Positions 5,357 to 7,649 of a DNA stretch of 7,649 nt are shown one piece after another. Made by a program: the position numbers and the translations under genes. Numbering within the stretch: the first letter of the stretch is position 1; the number at the start of each line of letters is the position of its first letter. The notes below the pieces were generated by a model. That model saw nothing but the letters and a program-made list of their open reading frames with translations, made no database searches and was not told the origin of the DNA. This DNA is from Gardnerella kenyensis (GTDB lineage Bacteria > Actinomycetota > Actinomycetes > Actinomycetales > Bifidobacteriaceae): the NCBI GenBank assembly GCA_003585735.1, contig NQOH01000001.1:55439-63087 (forward strand). Reading direction: 5' to 3'.

Positions 5357-6577
5357 TCAACCTTCGCAAGTTCGAAGCAAACGCACGTGCATAAAAGTCA
5401 TTAAAACAAGAAGAATAAGCAAATAAGCCGGAAGCAGCACCATAGAAACGTTCTGCCCAATAAACCCAAAAATCGCAGGCATTACCATAGACCCAATATA
5501 TGCGCTTGCCATTTGCATGCCAACGATAGCTTGCGACTTATCTTCCCCAAAATAATGCGGCGTGGAATGAATAATGCATGGGTAAACCGGAGCGCAGCCT
5601 AGTCCAACAATCACAAATCCTGCAATAAGCTCAATATGATTCGGCAAAGGCAGCAACAATACCAGAATTCCCACAAGCATCACGCACTGCCCAATACGAA
5701 TCATTGTTGCATCGTTAAAACGCATAGTAAGAAATCCGCTTACAAAACGGCCAACCGTAATACCAACATAGAACAGGCTTGCCCAACCAGCCGCCACAAC
5801 GCGGCTAACTCCCCCATGCAAAACCATGTAACTACTAGCCCATAATCCTGCAGTTTGCTCCAACGCACAATAGCAAAAGAACATAATAAGAATATTCTTA
5901 GCTCCAGGAATGCGCAAAACTTCCGCATAAGATAGCATTCCAGAAGATTGTTTCTTTACCTCAGTAAGATTATGCGATTGATTATGCGATTTATCATTCG
6001 ATTTATTATGGTACGATTCTGCACTTTTATTATTATTTTTCCACAGCGGCAAACTTATAAACAGCACAAGAGTTAGAACAATTTGTATAACAGCAATATA
6101 CTGATACCCTGCAGGCCAGCGCTGACCGTGCGAAAGCGCAAAACCCATAACGTAAGGGCCAACCGAAGCCCCAATTCCCCACATGCAATGAAGCCAGCTC
6201 ATGTGCCAACTCTCATAGTGAATTGCAACGTAATTATTAAGAGCTGCGTCCACTCCTCCAGCACCCAAACCGTATGGCACAGCTAGAAAAATAAGCACAA
6301 GATAATTCGGCGCAAAAGAAAAACCTAGCAACGCTAAAGCCGTTAAAGCAACTGAAACAAGCGTAACCTTACCCGGGCCAAACTTATGCGTAAGCCTATT
6401 AGACAGCAGAGCAGAAACAATTGTTCCCGCAGAAATAACCATTGATATTCCGCCAGCCCAAGAAATTTGCGCACCAACATCGTGACTCATAGTCGGCCAC
6501 GCGGCTCCAAGAAGAGCATCCGGCAAACCCAAGCTAATAAACGCAAGATAAATAACCGCGAGAAGAAGGTTAACCAT
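5357..6577 (-). CDS. Major facilitator superfamily transporter, fucose-permease-like, 406 aa
   Basis: A polytopic inner-membrane transporter with about 12 helices, near residues 2-22, 40-60, 71-89, 92-118, 127-148, 157-178, 226-250, 262-284, 292-311, 313-336, 348-374 and 377-400. Basic loops after TM2 (NRLTHKFGPGK) and TM8 (MRFNDATMIRIG) correspond to MFS motif A. The segments GLGAGGVDAALNNYVA and LHCMWGIGASVGP resemble the fucose/hexose permease (FHS-like) branch, so a sugar or other small polar solute is plausible, but the substrate cannot be read from sequence. The central cytoplasmic loop (about 179-225) carries an unusual Ser-His-Asn-Lys repeat. The ATG has TTGGGG seven bases upstream. 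It lies between two surface-protein genes on the same strand with its own upstream gap, so it is probably a separate transcription unit. Sampled G+C here (35 of 60 at 5761-5820) is well above that in the toxin-antitoxin-like operon. Confidence 0.88.
   Translation of the reverse strand: MVNLLLAVIYLAFISLGLPDALLGAAWPTMSHDVGAQISWAGGISMVISAGTIVSALLSNRLTHKFGPGKVTLVSVALTALALLGFSFAPNYLVLIFLAVPYGLGAGGVDAALNNYVAIHYESWHMSWLHCMWGIGASVGPYVMGFALSHGQRWPAGYQYIAVIQIVLTLVLFISLPLWKNNNKSAESYHNKSNDKSHNQSHNLTEVKKQSSGMLSYAEVLRIPGAKNILIMFFCYCALEQTAGLWASSYMVLHGGVSRVVAAGWASLFYVGITVGRFVSGFLTMRFNDATMIRIGQCVMLVGILVLLLPLPNHIELIAGFVIVGLGCAPVYPCIIHSTPHYFGEDKSQAIVGMQMASAYIGSMVMPAIFGFIGQNVSMVLLPAYLLILLVLMTFMHVRLLRTCEG
5970..6017 (-). 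repeat. 12-base repeats in the transporter's central loop
   Basis: On the + strand the units are TTATGCGATTGA, TTATGCGATTTA, TCATTCGATTTA and a degenerate fourth. They encode four-residue units (YHNK, SNDK, SHNQ, SHNL) in the loop between TM6 and TM7. As a multiple of three, changes in unit number would stay in frame. Confidence 0.65.
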
Positions 6578-6670
6578 AAAAATTCCCCAACCTTAGTCAA
6601 TCCGTATTTACAAAACAACTCACCAAACAAGTGTAGCCCAATAAGCATTAACAGCATATCGCGTGACACA
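6578..6670 (-). promoter_or_regulatory. Upstream region of the transporter gene
   Basis: This gap between the second surface-gene hairpin and the transporter ATG holds the transporter ribosome-binding site (GGGG at 6588-6585). It presumably also holds the promoter, since the hairpin upstream should reduce read-through. I see no convincing -35/-10 pair. Confidence 0.35.
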
Positions 6671-6719
6671 AATTAAGGCTTCTGCTTAGTGTATTAAACA
6701 TTAAACAGAAGCCTTAATT
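6671..6719 (-). terminator. Terminator-like hairpin of the second surface-protein gene
   Basis: AATTAAGGCTTCTG (6671-6684) pairs perfectly over 14 bases with CAGAAGCCTTAATT (6706-6719). Stem core and loop are identical to the hairpin behind the first surface gene. On the minus strand, however, the stem is followed by TGTGTCACGC rather than a T run, so termination may be incomplete and allow some read-through into the transporter. Confidence 0.6.
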
Positions 6720-6765
6720 ATTAAAACGTAGGCAATTAAAACTACGTATTGCTTATAACTTGCAA

Positions 6766-7269
6766 TTAGTTTCTACGCTTGCGAGTTAAAGCAAATGATT
6801 CAGCAAGTCCGGCAAGACCTGCGAAAAGCGAAGCAATTGCAGAAGCGAGAATTGGCGTTGCGGTCGAGCCAGTTTTAGGAAGATGCTTAGCAACGTGCTT
6901 AGGTTCCGGCTCTTGCTGCTCTGATTGTTCCGGCTGCGAAGGAGCTGGTGTAGGTTCAGGCTCTGCTTCAGCAGGCGGCAAAATCGGAGCTGGAGCAACA
7001 ATAAACGGAACTGGCTCCGGTTCTTTATCTGGAGTTAAATCTATATCCGGAATATCATCCCAATCAATATCTGGTTCCGGTTCCGGAGTTGGCTCTGGCT
7101 CCGGCTCAGGCGTAGGAGCTGGCGGCGTTGGAGGTGTTGGCGGTTTAGACGTATACGAGCTATACACCGAAATATCGGCGCTCACAGGAGTGTCGCCAGT
7201 AAACTTAGTACCTTTACCATCTTTCGCAGTAAACCAACCGTTAAAAGTAAACCCAGGCTTTGAAGGATC
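6766..7269 (-). repeat. Shared C-terminal module of the surface proteins, copy 2
   Basis: Second copy of the module at 2614-3123, same orientation, about 4.15 kb away. It encodes the B-repeat end, the Pro-Glu stalk (with an extra PPTPPTPP start and a shorter middle block), LPKTG and the RKRRN tail. Several stretches of 40-68 bases are identical or carry one mismatch. Confidence 0.85.
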
Positions 7270-7649
7270 AGTCGGCATCGACTCAGCAGTCCACTCATCG
7301 CTATTAATGGATTTGCCTTCTTGCACCTTTACTTGTGCATACTCACTTCCCTCGTTTATAAAAGTAACCTTATAACCAGCAGCTTCCCACTTCGGGAACA
7401 CAACGAAAGTGTGGTTTATTAAACCATATTGAGATCCACATTTATCACTATAAACGTTAACACCCTTATTATCTCTAATAGTCGTAAACATATATGGATA
7501 AACTGTCCAAGTCTTATTAAATGGTGAATAAGCTGCTGGTAATTTACTTATGTCTTTCACATAACCTCGAAACATTGATGTATAAGGATATCTCCCTACA
7601 TTTGGAAGATTGAAGGGCACAACATAGTACTGCCAGCCGGCAAACTTGT
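6766..7649 (-). CDS. LPKTG cell-wall-anchored surface protein, C-terminal part (5' end outside window)
   Basis: The reading frame is open from the right edge of the window to a TAA at 6766, giving 294 visible codons; the true start, signal peptide and most of the protein lie beyond 7649. The visible part begins in an unidentified domain rich in Tyr, Phe and Trp. An InlB-type B repeat follows (YKVTFINEG through PGFTFNGWFTAKDGKGTKF to about SSYT), then a Pro-Thr/Pro-Glu stalk with DIDWDDIPDIDLTPDKEPEP, LPKTG, a hydrophobic helix and RKRRN. From the B repeat onward it is a close paralogue of the 856-residue protein. Before that point the two sequences show no similarity I can see, so the N-terminal domains differ. 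It should be anchored by the same sortase. Whether it too carries a homopolymer switch cannot be seen. Confidence 0.85.
   Translation of the reverse strand, partial: KFAGWQYYVVPFNLPNVGRYPYTSMFRGYVKDISKLPAAYSPFNKTWTVYPYMFTTIRDNKGVNVYSDKCGSQYGLINHTFVVFPKWEAAGYKVTFINEGSEYAQVKVQEGKSINSDEWTAESMPTDPSKPGFTFNGWFTAKDGKGTKFTGDTPVSADISVYSSYTSKPPTPPTPPAPTPEPEPEPTPEPEPDIDWDDIPDIDLTPDKEPEPVPFIVAPAPILPPAEAEPEPTPAPSQPEQSEQQEPEPKHVAKHLPKTGSTATPILASAIASLFAGLAGLAESFALTRKRRN

Noticed and set aside
7618..7620. GTG as the start of the second surface gene
   Set aside because: The frame stays open to the window edge, and a sortase-anchored protein needs a signal peptide, which is absent there; the gene is treated as truncated.
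1..7649. tRNA, rRNA, CRISPR array, insertion sequence or phage genes
   Set aside because: No cloverleaf, spaced identical repeats, transposase or integrase motifs were seen on either strand.

Overview
The window most resembles a low-to-moderate GC member of the Bifidobacteriaceae, probably Gardnerella or a close relative. This rests on the LPKTG surface proteins with an Arg-Lys-Arg-Arg-Asn tail, a single InlB-type B repeat and long Pro-Glu wall-spanning stalks, and on the general base composition. The genus is an inference from family resemblance; no rRNA or other marker gene is present.

Layout, left to right. (1) Bases 36-1037 (+) encode an unrecognised single-pass membrane protein and end at a strong hairpin terminator. 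(2) Bases 1247-2376 (-) form a compact four-gene, toxin-antitoxin-like operon. In transcription order it holds a 60-residue RelB-type antitoxin-like protein, a DUF3791 protein, a DUF3990 protein (predicted ADP-ribosyltransferase fold, candidate toxin or effector) and a second, divergent DUF3791 protein. The first three reading frames overlap and the fourth follows 29 bases later. (3) Bases 2614-5184 (-) encode an 856-residue sortase-anchored surface protein. It has a run of nine G just after the signal peptide, a likely phase-variation switch, which is in frame (ON) here. (4) Bases 5357-6577 (-) encode a 12-TM major facilitator transporter of the fucose-permease-like type. (5) Bases 6766-7649 (-) hold the C-terminal 294 codons of a second LPKTG surface protein, cut off by the window edge.

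The two surface-protein genes share an almost duplicated 3' module: B repeat, Pro-Glu stalk, LPKTG anchor, 3' untranslated segment and terminator hairpin. Their upstream domains are unrelated in what can be seen. The two copies lie in direct orientation about 4.15 kb apart with the transporter between them, so the layout suggests shuffling of surface domains onto a common anchor, with potential for deletion or chimera formation.

The most noteworthy points are the RelB-like/DUF3791/DUF3990/DUF3791 operon, whose biochemistry I cannot assign beyond a fold-level prediction, and the layered variability of the first surface gene: poly-G switch, 18-base coding repeats, Pro-Glu repeats and 7-base repeats after the stop codon. 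No rRNA, tRNA, CRISPR array, insertion sequence or integrase is visible.
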